The notes: generated from the letters alone by a model not told the origin. A stretch of 64,000 nt of DNA from Vibrio sp. Y2-5 (GCF_014596725.1 NZ_JACVEG010000002.1:62001-126000), one strand, 5' to 3'; positions 9,117 to 18,535 are shown, counted from the first letter of the stretch. Translations and numbers: made by a program.

Positions 9117-10043
9117 TTATTTTTTCTTTGTCTGAGCTTTTGCTTTTAATGCTTTAGACGCCGCTGTTTCTGTTTTCTGGAAACAGTATGCACCTTTCGA
9201 TTCGAGTTCATTAGCAGCGCTTTCGTAAGTGAAAAGGTTCTTTTGAGTTAAACCATGTGAACCATCTTCTTTGGAGTAGATGCCAGGGATAGAGCCATGG
9301 TGGTTATTCACCGATGGGCGGAAAGTTAACGAAATATGAGATTCGGTACCAAGAATAGAAGGTACCTCAACCATTTTGAGGTTTTCATAAGCTCGGGCTA
9401 CCGCCGCCTTACCTGTCACCACATCACCACCAGAGGATGTGATCGGTTTACGCATAATCGCGGCAATATCTGATGTGTAGCTTAAAGTCATGTTTACATG
9501 ATCTGCTTCCCCCGTACCAAGCAATGTTGTCTGCTCTTCATAAAGCGCATTAACAACCGCTAGTACAGAGCTGATATCAGATATAACTACGACAGTAGAA
9601 TCGTATTCCACAGAATTTTTGTTTTGCATCATGCCACTGTTGCCATGCTTACCGTGGAAGTGCTCGTAGTCGTACTGCATCAATAAGCGGTTCAAAATAC
9701 CTGCGTTGATGTTTACGTCGTTCACGTTCTGCATACTTGATAAACGAAACTCGACATGAGTTGGTTGACGATGGTAAGAAAATTCAATTTCTTTCGCGTG
9801 CGCTTGTGCAAGCTCTGTCGTTGCCGGTGTTAATGCTTCAGCAAACTTATCATTCGGAAACTTACCCGAAACATCGTAGTTAATATGAATTACCGTAGAT
9901 TGCTGTAACTTACCGTCTGAGTAGTTATTGTCATTCGCAGCCAAATTTGCGGTATATGGGACATATGTACGCTTGTTGCTTCCCATAATTTTGGTGTTAT
10001 AACGGCGCTCCACCTTACTTTTACATACAACATTCGTTGCCAT
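9117..10043 (-). CDS. Probable major capsid protein
   Basis: 308 aa, basic C-terminus (KALKAKAQTKKK). It is flanked on both sides by rho-independent terminators, which would isolate a highly expressed transcript or block, as expected for the main coat protein. It lies between a decoration-like protein and connectors. No HK97 motif can be read directly, so the call rests on order, size and isolation. Confidence 0.6.
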   Translation of the reverse strand: MATNVVCKSKVERRYNTKIMGSNKRTYVPYTANLAANDNNYSDGKLQQSTVIHINYDVSGKFPNDKFAEALTPATTELAQAHAKEIEFSYHRQPTHVEFRLSSMQNVNDVNINAGILNRLLMQYDYEHFHGKHGNSGMMQNKNSVEYDSTVVVISDISSVLAVVNALYEEQTTLLGTGEADHVNMTLSYTSDIAAIMRKPITSSGGDVVTGKAAVARAYENLKMVEVPSILGTESHISLTFRPSVNNHHGSIPGIYSKEDGSHGLTQKNLFTYESAANELESKGAYCFQKTETAASKALKAKAQTKKK

Positions 10044-10061
10044 ATTTTAATTTCCTTCAGG

Positions 10062-10102
10062 TATCAAAAAGGGCTAGCCGGTTATCCTGGCATAGCCCTT
10101 TT
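10062..10102 (-). terminator. Rho-independent terminator before capsid gene
   Basis: Minus strand stem AAAAGGGCTA ... TAGCCCTTTTT with an inner GCC/GGC pair, followed by T-rich sequence. Confidence 0.7.
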
Positions 10103-10154
10103 AGTTTCAGTTTTAATGTGGCCACACTCTGTAGAATGTGAATTTTGGTATCAG

Positions 10155-10787
10155 TTATTTTTTGGCTTTTACTGATTCAGGTGTTGGCGCAGCCGCTCCC
10201 GTAGCTGCAACCCAACCCGCATCTTGACGGTTATAAGGACTTCCATCTTCTGGCGCTTCTTCTGTTGCACCAAGTTCAGCGGCCGTCAAAGTCACATCAC
10301 CTGCTTTACCATTAACACTGGTAACGCCTGTACCTTCAGAACCAGCAGGTGCAGTACCGCCATATGCGGTTACCAAAATGCAGTTTTCCACCGTTTCGCA
10401 GTTTTCATCTAAACCAATCACACCCACTTCATCGATTTTTCCCATGATGATGGTGGAAGCATCAGTACCAATAGCCACCACTTCACCTGTAGCGTTATCA
10501 ACCGCGAAACCATTGCCAGCACTCAACGTTTCACCTTCTTTTGTACGTAAACAAATACCTTTACCTTGTTCAATAATACCGGTCACTTTGCGAATGCTGC
10601 ATAAGTCATGTACAGCGAACCCAGCAAATGCCTCACCATTAAATAGGGCAACTTTGGGCTGTTCACCACTAACCGCAACCGACGAAACCGCAACACCAGC
10701 AACGAGTATTCCCTCATACACACAAGGCAGTACAACATCACTATTACCCGCATAACGAGTGGAACCTAACGGAATTTCACGAGCCAT
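10155..10787 (-). CDS. Head decoration / cement-like protein
   Basis: 210 aa. The N-terminal 130 residues are a small-residue-rich beta domain (ILVAGVAVSSVAVSGEQPKVALF), in the style of DUF2190-type capsid cement proteins. The C-terminal VTSVNGKAGDVTLTAAELGA motif is the collagen-fibre-like repeat found on many phage fibres and decoration proteins. It is the gene upstream of the capsid gene. Confidence 0.55.
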   Translation of the reverse strand: MAREIPLGSTRYAGNSDVVLPCVYEGILVAGVAVSSVAVSGEQPKVALFNGEAFAGFAVHDLCSIRKVTGIIEQGKGICLRTKEGETLSAGNGFAVDNATGEVVAIGTDASTIIMGKIDEVGVIGLDENCETVENCILVTAYGGTAPAGSEGTGVTSVNGKAGDVTLTAAELGATEEAPEDGSPYNRQDAGWVAATGAAAPTPESVKAKK

Positions 10788-10821
10788 TACACTCTCCTTC
10801 TTTTGTTTATTGATTTACGTT

Positions 10822-11718
10822 TTATGCAGGTTCTACGTTATTGGCCTGCTGGCCGATTTCAAAAATCGAACCGTACTCTTCAATCGCCTTTTCTTCTTTA
10901 CCAGTAGGTGCAGGACTCCCCATCTCAGAGAGTTTGTTCTTATTGAAAATAGCGCGTTCGATTAACGGCCAAGCCTGCTTGCGATCGATTTCATGAGACT
11001 TAACGCCCTCTTTGATGATCTTATCTTTCACCGTATTGCGGTCACGCTCTTCCAATAGGTCGAGCATTTCAGAATTCTTGAAAAAAGCCCGAACGGTGGC
11101 AGCAGCGAGACCTTGAGAACGTTCACTAGGCGTTTTCGCCCATTTATCTACGTCCTCTTTGATTTCTGACACGTTGAACCAACTCGGGAACATGTCATCG
11201 TTCGCTTGGACAAACTTGTCAAACGTCAGTCCAAACTCAATGGCTTCTGTTAAATCCGCTTCTGAGTCAACTTGTTGGTTATTCTGCTCAAACCGTTTCT
11301 GTAAACGGGAAAGGATATCGTCTTCATCAATCTCCTTTTTCTTACCGTTGAGCAAATCAGCAAGCTGATCTTCTAAGGTTTTCTCCTGCGTTTTCCCCGT
11401 AGCTTTCTGCAAAAGCTCCATCAATTTTGATGAGTCGAACTCCTCTTTCTTCGGAGCCTGCCCAGCCGTTACAAGCTGCAATAACTGAGAGTTGAGACCA
11501 TTCTGTTGAAACTGCTGTGGTTGATTCCCTGATAGCAGAGCAAGCAATTGAGGACTCAATGTGTTTTGAGCTTGCCCTGTAGCCCCACTTAACGCCGACA
11601 CTAACAATTGCGATAAATCAGGCTGCTGGTTGCCACCAAGTAGTTCTAACATCGGGTTTTGTTGTTGAGACTGTCCACCAGCCAATAATTGCAATAACGC
11701 GAGTAAGGTAGGATTCAT
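10822..11718 (-). CDS. Probable capsid scaffolding protein
   Basis: 298 aa, Gln/Leu-rich N-terminal repeats (LLALLQLLAGGQSQQQN; LLSGNQPQQF; LLNGKKKEID), then charged helices. Low-complexity helical proteins just before the decoration/capsid genes are usually scaffolds. The repeated LL-x-LL-GGNQ units are visible four to five times in the first 110 residues. Confidence 0.5.
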   Translation of the reverse strand: MNPTLLALLQLLAGGQSQQQNPMLELLGGNQQPDLSQLLVSALSGATGQAQNTLSPQLLALLSGNQPQQFQQNGLNSQLLQLVTAGQAPKKEEFDSSKLMELLQKATGKTQEKTLEDQLADLLNGKKKEIDEDDILSRLQKRFEQNNQQVDSEADLTEAIEFGLTFDKFVQANDDMFPSWFNVSEIKEDVDKWAKTPSERSQGLAAATVRAFFKNSEMLDLLEERDRNTVKDKIIKEGVKSHEIDRKQAWPLIERAIFNKNKLSEMGSPAPTGKEEKAIEEYGSIFEIGQQANNVEPA

Positions 11719-11720
11719 GC

Positions 11721-12209
11721 CTATTTCCCTCTATTAATTTTTTTGATGATTTGCTGTGCATGTTTTTGCCCAGCGATGATTTTCATTCCGCACTGACAGT
11801 TGTACTCAACCCCAAGCCCTAATCTTTCAGCTTGTTTTATGGTCATACGTTGTCCGTAATGCAGTGCGTGTGTAGCGCGCTCCTCTTCTGCAGAAGAAGG
11901 TTGCCATTCGATGGTGATTTCTGCGGCGTTCTCAGAATTCGCAAGGTTTTGAACAATCTCGCTACTGAGTGTGCCGGTGATGGTGTTTTGGATATTTGCC
12001 GTGAAATTGATATTGGCTCTGTTGCTTGATTTCTCTAAGCGTTGAATGGTCTTGTAGGCGTTCGATTTCGCCCCAGTTAGAATTGCGTATTTATTGATGA
12101 GCTTTAATTGCTCTCGTCGCATCCCTCCTTGTTCGTTGTATATGCGTTCAAAGTTAATCCCAAACCAATCGAGCAGGTTTTCAGCCATCTTGTAAGGGAA
12201 CAAATACAT
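11721..12209 (-). CDS. Minor head protein, Mu gpF-type C-terminal domain
   Basis: 162 aa. The end reads ATHALHYGQRMTIKQAERLGLGVEYNCQCGMK, the H...G...A...G....NCxC pattern of Mu gpF/SPP1 gp7-type minor head proteins. Start supported by GGGGGTGAC before the ATG. It follows the portal gene, the usual place. A second copy of this domain occurs at 38.4-39.1 kb. Confidence 0.6.
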   Translation of the reverse strand: MYLFPYKMAENLLDWFGINFERIYNEQGGMRREQLKLINKYAILTGAKSNAYKTIQRLEKSSNRANINFTANIQNTITGTLSSEIVQNLANSENAAEITIEWQPSSAEEERATHALHYGQRMTIKQAERLGLGVEYNCQCGMKIIAGQKHAQQIIKKINRGK

Positions 12210-12218
12210 GTCACCCCC

Positions 12219-13289
12219 TTACGATTTTCGAACAATCCCCAACTCAGCGATTGGTAAAACTGTTTCAACAATCTTTCTCTTTTCGCTTTCATCAAAAATT
12301 GAAGACATTTCGAGTGAATTAAGAAAATCAGCGAGTTCGGGCAGTTGCTCGATATCAGGTTTAAGTTGAAAGTCACAACCAAACACCGATTCAAAAATAC
12401 CTCGTAGGATTTCATTAAAGTCACGCACAGAAGCTTGTCGGTTAATCTTACGGTCACCGTCTCCCGTTGAATTAAGTGAACCAGCCATCTGACCATTTAT
12501 AAACGACATGGGTCGACCTGTAGCGTTACAGATAAGCGAGTAGGCATATTCCAACTGCTCTTTGGTTGGCTTCATATCAACCTTAGGCATCTCTATTGAT
12601 GATTGAGCATCGATGTACGCCCCTCGACTTTCCTTCAACGCGATGTTTACCTGCTTTACCTGAGTCTCAATGGCAAGCAGTACTTCACGGTCAGAAATAA
12701 GCTCATTCAATTTGTCGATTTTGAACACTAAGGCGCCACCGATGCGAATTAACTTAGCCGCGCCGGCAATCGCATCGAATACCATAGAAAAATAGGCTTC
12801 GAGCAATTCAGTTCGCTGGAACTCTTCAAAGTTCAATGTCACCAAATCCAACTTATTTTCATTTTCTGTCGATAGTGAATGGGTCCTCTCTTCAAAGAAA
12901 AACGCATTCTTGCGCTTTTCAAATGGACGCTTACGCAATACAACCTTTGACTCGTCCGCCATCGAATCAATGATGTAGTACATCAGGCCACGAAGTAGTT
13001 CTGGTGAATGGGTGTCGTATATTGTTTTGGCAAAATCTGAGAGCCCTATTTCATCGGGTACCGCAACACTATCTAATGTGATGTACATGATCCGCGAGTA
13101 AAGCTCCCGTATCGCGATTTCCACATAACGTTCTCGTGCTAATGAAAACGGGTCAAACTCAGTGATCAGCGGCAGCGTTCTTGGGTCTTTAGCTCTTAGG
13201 TATTTGTAATAAGCTTCAAAATCCTGTTTTTTATCTGGTGACGAGGAAGAGTCACCGGCTTTGTCTTTCGGCTCGTCATACAGGCCCAT
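12219..13289 (-). CDS. Portal protein
   Basis: 356 aa, between the large terminase and the minor head gene. Contains NATGRPMSFINGQMAGSLNSTGDGDRKINRQASVRDFN, comparable to the portal region where the 'P...L.G....g..stg..' motif lies. On the short side for a portal, so the identification depends on gene order. Confidence 0.6.
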   Translation of the reverse strand: MGLYDEPKDKAGDSSSSPDKKQDFEAYYKYLRAKDPRTLPLITEFDPFSLARERYVEIAIRELYSRIMYITLDSVAVPDEIGLSDFAKTIYDTHSPELLRGLMYYIIDSMADESKVVLRKRPFEKRKNAFFFEERTHSLSTENENKLDLVTLNFEEFQRTELLEAYFSMVFDAIAGAAKLIRIGGALVFKIDKLNELISDREVLLAIETQVKQVNIALKESRGAYIDAQSSIEMPKVDMKPTKEQLEYAYSLICNATGRPMSFINGQMAGSLNSTGDGDRKINRQASVRDFNEILRGIFESVFGCDFQLKPDIEQLPELADFLNSLEMSSIFDESEKRKIVETVLPIAELGIVRKS

Positions 13290-13290
13290 A

Positions 13291-14727
13291 TCAACGTCTA
13301 CCCCTTATTTTCATTTTATCGGAAACAATACCGGCTCGAATCGCTGCATTGGTTAATGAGTCGGGAGCATCGTCATATTCCGATTCTTTATTGAATTTCA
13401 ATGTGTGGCTTAACCATGTTTGGCAGCACCAAGTACTCACAAACCTTAATCGCATTAGGTTTAAATAAGCACCAACCCGAAATATGCGATCGTGTTTATC
13501 GCCTAATGTAGTTCTGGGAATTGCATCCACTCCGTGAACGGCGAAATAGTCCTGTGGTGCCGAGCCTACCCCGTTGTCCTCATAGTAGAATTCCATCCAA
13601 GAATGCTTGTTTAGCTCATCGACGATTTCTTCAACCACATGGTTCCACGCTTGATGCCAGCAACGTCCCCAAGCAAACACATACCCTCTAACCTGAGTCA
13701 CAAAAGAAAGGGAGGTGAAATCACCTCCCTTATAGGACACATCAAGAAATGCTGTACATGGAGGAGACTCATCACCATCGTCCGCCTGAACGACAGGTGT
13801 TTCCATAAACGGATAACCCGATATTTTAGGTGAAGGTTTACCTAGCCATACGTGGTCGTAATACACCTCACCCATTTCCGCTTTTGCCTGAGCAAGTAAT
13901 TGCGGATCTTGATAGCGAGCTGGTAAGTCGAAAATGTTGATATGCTCAATTCGAGCGTTTTCACCAAAAGTGCGCACTTTGGTGATAATCGGGTCTTCAG
14001 CAAAGTTAGGATTCATTGCAAAGAAGAATCGCGCTTCGGTCACGTCTACATCGTCTTCGCCAAAGGCAAGCCTCAGCAGTCGCTCATATTCCGCAGTAAA
14101 GGAAACCTGCCCTGAACGGTTAACCGTTGGAAATAGCACGTTAAGCGAATCTTCAGAGGCATCTTGAGCCTCATCCATAAACACCATGCGTACTTTGTGC
14201 TTACCTTTGATTTTGTTGACCTGACTAAAAGCAGTTTTGCCCCCTGTCGCTCGTAACCCAGTAAAAGCAAATTCAACATTAGTCAGTTTGTTTATCACCT
14301 TGTTATTGGTGATTTTAAAATATGCTTCGAGTCCCGCCTGTTTAACCAAATCGACAACGACCGAATACACCGAATCTTCAATTGAGTTCTGGATTTCACG
14401 CAATATTAAAAATAGTGAGTCGCGGTATTTCTCATCAAATGACTGCTCCAGCATGTAACAGATGATCGCGAAGGTTTTCCCCGAACCTCGACCACCTTTT
14501 AAAACGATGTACTTAGCGGCTGCATCTCCAAACAGTTTTCTGTAAAGCGGAGGAACACTGAATTTTTCTTTTGTCACTAACAGCATTTTTTTAGCGAAAG
14601 CTCGAATCATTCGCTGAATGTGTCTTGCTTCCTTAACACTGTGTCGTTTCTTTATATCGCTAACAAACTCGTCAATATCATCGATACGACTAATGAGCTG
14701 AAGAACGTCATTCGGTGTCGAGGTCAT
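13291..14727 (-). CDS. Terminase large subunit (ATPase/nuclease)
   Basis: 478 aa from the ATG at 14727 (AGGAGG 9 nt upstream); a longer start lies inside the small-subunit gene. Walker A is LKGGRGSGKTF, Walker B VRMVFMDEAQD, and the nuclease half starts with FLDVSYKGGDFTS with further acidic positions downstream. It cuts and pumps DNA into heads. A perfect 11-bp inverted repeat lies in the nuclease codons (13709-13732). Confidence 0.9.
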   Translation of the reverse strand: MTSTPNDVLQLISRIDDIDEFVSDIKKRHSVKEARHIQRMIRAFAKKMLLVTKEKFSVPPLYRKLFGDAAAKYIVLKGGRGSGKTFAIICYMLEQSFDEKYRDSLFLILREIQNSIEDSVYSVVVDLVKQAGLEAYFKITNNKVINKLTNVEFAFTGLRATGGKTAFSQVNKIKGKHKVRMVFMDEAQDASEDSLNVLFPTVNRSGQVSFTAEYERLLRLAFGEDDVDVTEARFFFAMNPNFAEDPIITKVRTFGENARIEHINIFDLPARYQDPQLLAQAKAEMGEVYYDHVWLGKPSPKISGYPFMETPVVQADDGDESPPCTAFLDVSYKGGDFTSLSFVTQVRGYVFAWGRCWHQAWNHVVEEIVDELNKHSWMEFYYEDNGVGSAPQDYFAVHGVDAIPRTTLGDKHDRIFRVGAYLNLMRLRFVSTWCCQTWLSHTLKFNKESEYDDAPDSLTNAAIRAGIVSDKMKIRGRR

Positions 14728-15181
14728 CGTCAGTAACCTCCTTGAATGCTCGTAACGTATCGCCGAGGTCTTTGGCAATATATTCTATAGAGAGATCATC
14801 AAAGTCTTCCGACAATTCTGGTAGTTTGTAGTTATCTCGATATTTGTCTGGAGCTAAGGCTTTAAGTCGAAACTGTAATAGCAAATCGGAATACCGGCGA
14901 ATTTGAACAATCTTGTTTTTGCCATCTGGTCCCTTTAATGATTTGTAGTCAGGGACACCTTTTAGTGCGCGTCTATCAGCTTCCTTTTCTAATCGCTCAA
15001 CAATATCTAACTTGGCATCTTCTAAACGTTGAGCAAACGTTGGGTCTTGTGCTGCATAGTCATAAATAGAACGACGAGAATATCCCGCATTTTTTGCAGC
15101 CTCGCCAATCGTTGAGTCATTTTCTAACGCTTCAAAAAATTGTTTATCTCGTGCCCTTGTTCTCTTACATGCTCTGGACAC
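14708..15181 (-). CDS. Terminase small subunit
   Basis: 157 aa. N-terminal helix-turn-helix (DSTIGEAAKNAGYSRRSIYDYAAQDPTFAQRL) for packaging-site recognition, then coiled helices and an acidic tail. It overlaps the large-subunit start by 20 bp, a common arrangement. Confidence 0.8.
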   Translation of the reverse strand: MSRACKRTRARDKQFFEALENDSTIGEAAKNAGYSRRSIYDYAAQDPTFAQRLEDAKLDIVERLEKEADRRALKGVPDYKSLKGPDGKNKIVQIRRYSDLLLQFRLKALAPDKYRDNYKLPELSEDFDDLSIEYIAKDLGDTLRAFKEVTDDDLDTE

Positions 15182-15268
15182 TCTAAATTCTCCAAAATGG
15201 ATGTTTTAGTTAAAACGAAATTCGCACTTCAACTTCCTGTACCTGAGCAAAATGTGCGAAATGAAAAT

Positions 15269-15318
15269 AAAAAAAATCGCCACAATCCCTCTGTTAAAAG
15301 AGACTGAAAAGCGATTTT
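15269..15318 (-). terminator. Terminator of the ParB/CmoA-like operon
   Basis: Minus strand AAAATCGC...GCGATTTTTTTT with an inner CTCT/AGAG pair, followed by eight T. It separates the enzyme operon upstream from the terminase operon. Confidence 0.65.
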
Positions 15319-15378
15319 CTCTATTTTCGATTATTTCCAATATTGCTTGTTTTGTTCTTTCATTAACGGTTTGAGTTA

Positions 15379-16023
15379 CTACCCTTCAAACAAATAGCCG
15401 CAAAAATCACCTATCTGAAACCACTTTTGAAACGAATTCAGCAATTCTTGTTTTATTGGTCGTTGTACCCCTGAAAGCGACAATTCCTTTTTGAGAATTT
15501 CTGCAGCATCACAACCAGCGGCCAGTTTGTTATGTAGGCTCATCCGGTTAATCACGGTGCCCGCATAACCTATTGATGATTCCACTTTGTCCATGATGAG
15601 AACGCAGCCACCTTTGTTGACGTTTTTCATTAATTCAATAATGAGTGTTTCTCTATAGCTGGGTTTAACAAACATTAAGCTCAGGAACAGGACGCAAACG
15701 TCAAAACGTGGAATTTTGAAATTTTCGATATCTTCTACAGTTAACTCCCCAACACCGATAAACTGTTTTTTCATTTCGACGGAATTATCGATATTGATGA
15801 CCTGTGCTTTTCTTAACTCAAGAACTTCTCTAGCACTGTAAGTCATGTTGCCAATCGCACACCCCAAATCCACTAGTACCCCATCTTGTGGTAAGTAGTT
15901 ACGAATGAAGTGTACGGTCATGCTGGTTGCGATGTTATACCAAGGAAGCTGCTCTCTTACGTGGTTATCAAAGCTCTTAGCTATCTGCTCATCTTTGAAA
16001 GTCCATTCATCAGGGATAATCAT
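15379..16023 (-). CDS. CmoA-like SAM-dependent enzyme
   Basis: 214 aa class I methyltransferase fold. Motif I is VDLGCAIGNMTYS, motif II INIDNSVEM, and the end WFQIGDFCGYLF mirrors the WFQ...FG end of CmoA, the carboxy-SAM synthase of tRNA modification. Y39 of E. coli CmoA matches PWYN. The carboxyl-binding Arg199 position reads Glu (LKKELS), and Asn132 reads Phe (CVLFLSL), so carboxy-SAM synthesis is doubtful. Third gene of an operon with two ParB-like genes (ATGA overlap). Substrate unknown. Confidence 0.6.
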   Translation of the reverse strand: MIIPDEWTFKDEQIAKSFDNHVREQLPWYNIATSMTVHFIRNYLPQDGVLVDLGCAIGNMTYSAREVLELRKAQVINIDNSVEMKKQFIGVGELTVEDIENFKIPRFDVCVLFLSLMFVKPSYRETLIIELMKNVNKGGCVLIMDKVESSIGYAGTVINRMSLHNKLAAGCDAAEILKKELSLSGVQRPIKQELLNSFQKWFQIGDFCGYLFEG

Positions 16024-17531
16024 AGTGATACCCCCAAACGATGACGGTAAGCTTCTAGAGCTTCATCCACCAGCTCCATACGAGAGCCATCCGGATACGG
16101 AAGATTAAACTCAAACTCAATCGCCGCTTTTAAATCTCGCAAAATATGAACGCGATTAGGTTTAGCGCATATAGCTCGAACGTTGTTGAGTTTGTTGTCG
16201 ACTTTCACGATATCGAAATAGCGCTTAAATAAGGCGTAGAACTCACTCGGTGAATGGTATTTCTGCACTTTGGGCTTTTCTTTGAAATCACCAATCGTAA
16301 TACCGCTTTCGTAATCCAGTTTGAAGGTGGCGTATTTGGACTCTCTCTGACCTAATCCATCAGCACCTTCAACAAATCGATAGCTGGTACAATCAACCGA
16401 AACCGCGCAAGCGTATAACCTTGTTTTCTCACTACACAGCGCAGCACATAAACAAGCGATGTGTTGTCGGTCTCGTTCAAAGGGCACACTATTGAGCACC
16501 GAACTAATGAATATCGAGGTATAGCTTTTTCTTGATTTGATATCGTGAATAAACGCTTTGGCTATCTCAATACTCTCTTGGATATTGATAGTGTCATTCT
16601 CACCCAAACGAAATGGCTCAAATGGGCTGACTGATACACCGACAGAACGAAGTAAATTGGTTTCTGTTAAATGCCCAGCTCCGAAATCAACCACAGAAGT
16701 ACCGTGTTGCAATTTCCACTTTTTGCTGTTTTTCGGTTCGAGGATATCGAATTCTTTAGAACGTGCATTCGGCGCAACCGCAAAAACAAAACCTTGCCCT
16801 AATTCAGAGCGCTGACGACGAGCACGACGAAACGAGTTGTAGCGAAGCAATTCTTCGTACCGGCTATGAATATCAAAATCCATACTCAGCAGGTTCAACA
16901 TGGCATCGCTGAGTTTGGCCTCTGCTTCATTGATATAAACCACATCGATGTGCTCAAAGCCTTTCTCAGCAAAATACTGTAATCGACCTATTCCGTTAAC
17001 CACTCGCTTATCCGGTGTGCACACTAAAGGCATATCGATTCCTTTACCGTGAAGTAAACGAGCCATGTTTCTGGAATAGTTAATCCAGTGGCCACGATTA
17101 ATCTTCACCAACTCAGATACAGATTCTTTGGTTGTGTGCATGCAGCGATATAACGCTTTACCACTTTTATCATTGATACCCTGACTGAGCTGAACCAAAT
17201 CCACTCTCGATAACGCATCGGTAATGTTATCCGGTGTATCTTCCGGCCTTAAATCGTTGGTACCACGGTTAAACGCAATGTTGATGGCTTTCCTGTCGGC
17301 TAAGTCCATAGGACCCGTATAGACAACGGGGATCTTATCGATCCCCATTATTTTTGATACATGATGTCTTTGGTGTCCCGAAAGAATTTCACCATTTTGA
17401 GAGCAAAACAGTGGAAGCACGAAACCAAGTTTACGAATCGATAATTCTAGAATCTCAAGCCTACGTGGATCGGCTTTACGTGGGTTATACGTTGATGGCT
17501 CAATGTCATCGATGTTTACAAGTCTAAGCAT
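16020..17531 (-). CDS. ParB-like domain fused to a methyltransferase-like domain
   Basis: 503 aa. Residues 1-100 are a ParB/Srx-type domain (INIAFNRGTND; GHQRHH in place of GHRR). From about residue 280 a Rossmann-type segment begins (SVVDFGAGHLTET, then TSIFISSVLNSVPF), suggesting a SAM-binding domain. Such fusions occur in phage DNA-modification clusters. It overlaps the next gene by 4 bp and the upstream ParB-like gene by 16 bp. The enzymatic role is inferred. Confidence 0.55.
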   Translation of the reverse strand: MLRLVNIDDIEPSTYNPRKADPRRLEILELSIRKLGFVLPLFCSQNGEILSGHQRHHVSKIMGIDKIPVVYTGPMDLADRKAINIAFNRGTNDLRPEDTPDNITDALSRVDLVQLSQGINDKSGKALYRCMHTTKESVSELVKINRGHWINYSRNMARLLHGKGIDMPLVCTPDKRVVNGIGRLQYFAEKGFEHIDVVYINEAEAKLSDAMLNLLSMDFDIHSRYEELLRYNSFRRARRQRSELGQGFVFAVAPNARSKEFDILEPKNSKKWKLQHGTSVVDFGAGHLTETNLLRSVGVSVSPFEPFRLGENDTINIQESIEIAKAFIHDIKSRKSYTSIFISSVLNSVPFERDRQHIACLCAALCSEKTRLYACAVSVDCTSYRFVEGADGLGQRESKYATFKLDYESGITIGDFKEKPKVQKYHSPSEFYALFKRYFDIVKVDNKLNNVRAICAKPNRVHILRDLKAAIEFEFNLPYPDGSRMELVDEALEAYRHRLGVSL

Positions 17532-18154
17532 AGCCCTAGCCTCTTTGTAATTTCATCAATCACATCTGATTTTTCAAATCCCACTTCACCGCGAATGTCA
17601 TCGTGCCATTGCAAGTAAATCTCTCGAGGGATTTTTACCGAGTATTCCCCTATCTGCAATTTGGTACCTGATTTTTCAACATCACCATCTGGATCACCAA
17701 CGTGACCATCCGATAATGAGCCAGGGGCAAAATCATCCAAACTGAGATAATCGATACCAACCAACTCTAAATCGAAACCTTCCACCTCTAACGCATCAAT
17801 TTCTGATTTTAGAAGTTCGTCATCCCACACTGAGCCATATGGCAGTGCGTTATCAGCAATGACATAGGCACGTTTCTGTGTTTTGGTTAATCCTTTGAGC
17901 ACAATACACGGCACCATTTCGATATTAAGAAGCTTTGCTGCTTCCCAACGCCCATGACCAGCAACAATCTCATTTTCTTCATCAATCAAGATTGGATTGG
18001 TAAATCCCCATTCTGTAATTGATTTAGATAATTCTTCGATGTTTTTGGCACTGTGGATATTGGGATTATTCTCGTTTTCGACTAACTCGTTAATTGGTTT
18101 GAGAATATATTCGTGCGCTTTTTCCGATTTTTTACTTTTTCCGATTATCGTCAT
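17516..18154 (-). CDS. ParB/sulfiredoxin-like domain protein
   Basis: 212 aa. ParB N-terminal fold with INELVENENNPN, SITEWGFTNPILID, IVAGHGRWEAAKLL and VIADNALP motifs, as in phage ParB-like nucleases and DNA-modification partners rather than partition ParB (no HTH or C-terminal dimer domain). First gene of a three-gene operon. Confidence 0.7.
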   Translation of the reverse strand: MTIIGKSKKSEKAHEYILKPINELVENENNPNIHSAKNIEELSKSITEWGFTNPILIDEENEIVAGHGRWEAAKLLNIEMVPCIVLKGLTKTQKRAYVIADNALPYGSVWDDELLKSEIDALEVEGFDLELVGIDYLSLDDFAPGSLSDGHVGDPDGDVEKSGTKLQIGEYSVKIPREIYLQWHDDIRGEVGFEKSDVIDEITKRLGLCLDL

Positions 18155-18175
18155 GGTTTGATTCCTAGTGAGTAC

Positions 18176-18320
18176 CTAGAATTTCCACCGCATCTCTGCA
18201 GAGGCGCAGTGGGCTTTGATCTATCCCATGACCTTGTGTGTGGGACGGTGGCTGTTAGATGCTACAACATCTTTCAGTCGCCCACTTTTCATAGACTTAA
18301 GCAAAAGCACACAAAAATAA
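18176..18320. ncRNA. Structured repeat element, copy A
   Basis: Non-coding. The outer stem GTGGGC (18209-18214) pairs with GCCCAC (18280-18285). Inside are TCCCA/TGGGA and AGATG/CATCT hairpins, and a CTCTGCAGAG hairpin lies beside it. A diverged copy lies 214 bp to the right with the same stems. Strand of transcription is unknown; flanking genes read on the minus strand. Confidence 0.5.
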
Positions 18321-18389
18321 TTATTTGTACGCTTTTTCAGATTTTCTGATTTGTTCGGTTTTTGTCTTAGTTTGACAGCTGATGACTAA

Positions 18390-18535
18390 CTAGAATTTCC
18401 AGTGCTTCTCTTACTAAACGAGAGCAGTGGGCTGAAAGCTACCCCATTACGGGCGTATGGGACGGTGGCTGTTAGGCGCTCCACATCTATCAGTCGCCCA
18501 CTTTCTACAGATTTAAACCAAAACACAAAAATCAA
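18390..18535. ncRNA. Structured repeat element, copy B
   Basis: Second copy. It shares CTAGAATTTCCA, GCAGTGGGCT, GGGACGGTGGCTGTTAG and CAGTCGCCCACTTT with copy A. The outer stem is 18427-18432 with 18496-18501. The inner ACCCCAT...TATGGGA arm and the CTCT...AGAG arm differ in sequence from copy A but keep pairing, which points to a conserved fold. Confidence 0.5.

Noticed and set aside
9117..10787. Two terminators as evidence for a separate mobile insertion of the capsid gene
   Set aside because: Terminators around highly expressed capsid genes are common, and the gene order is normal for a phage.
18374..18400. Hammerhead-like CTGATGA before structured element B
   Set aside because: No matching GAAA core or third stem at proper spacing; not present in copy A.
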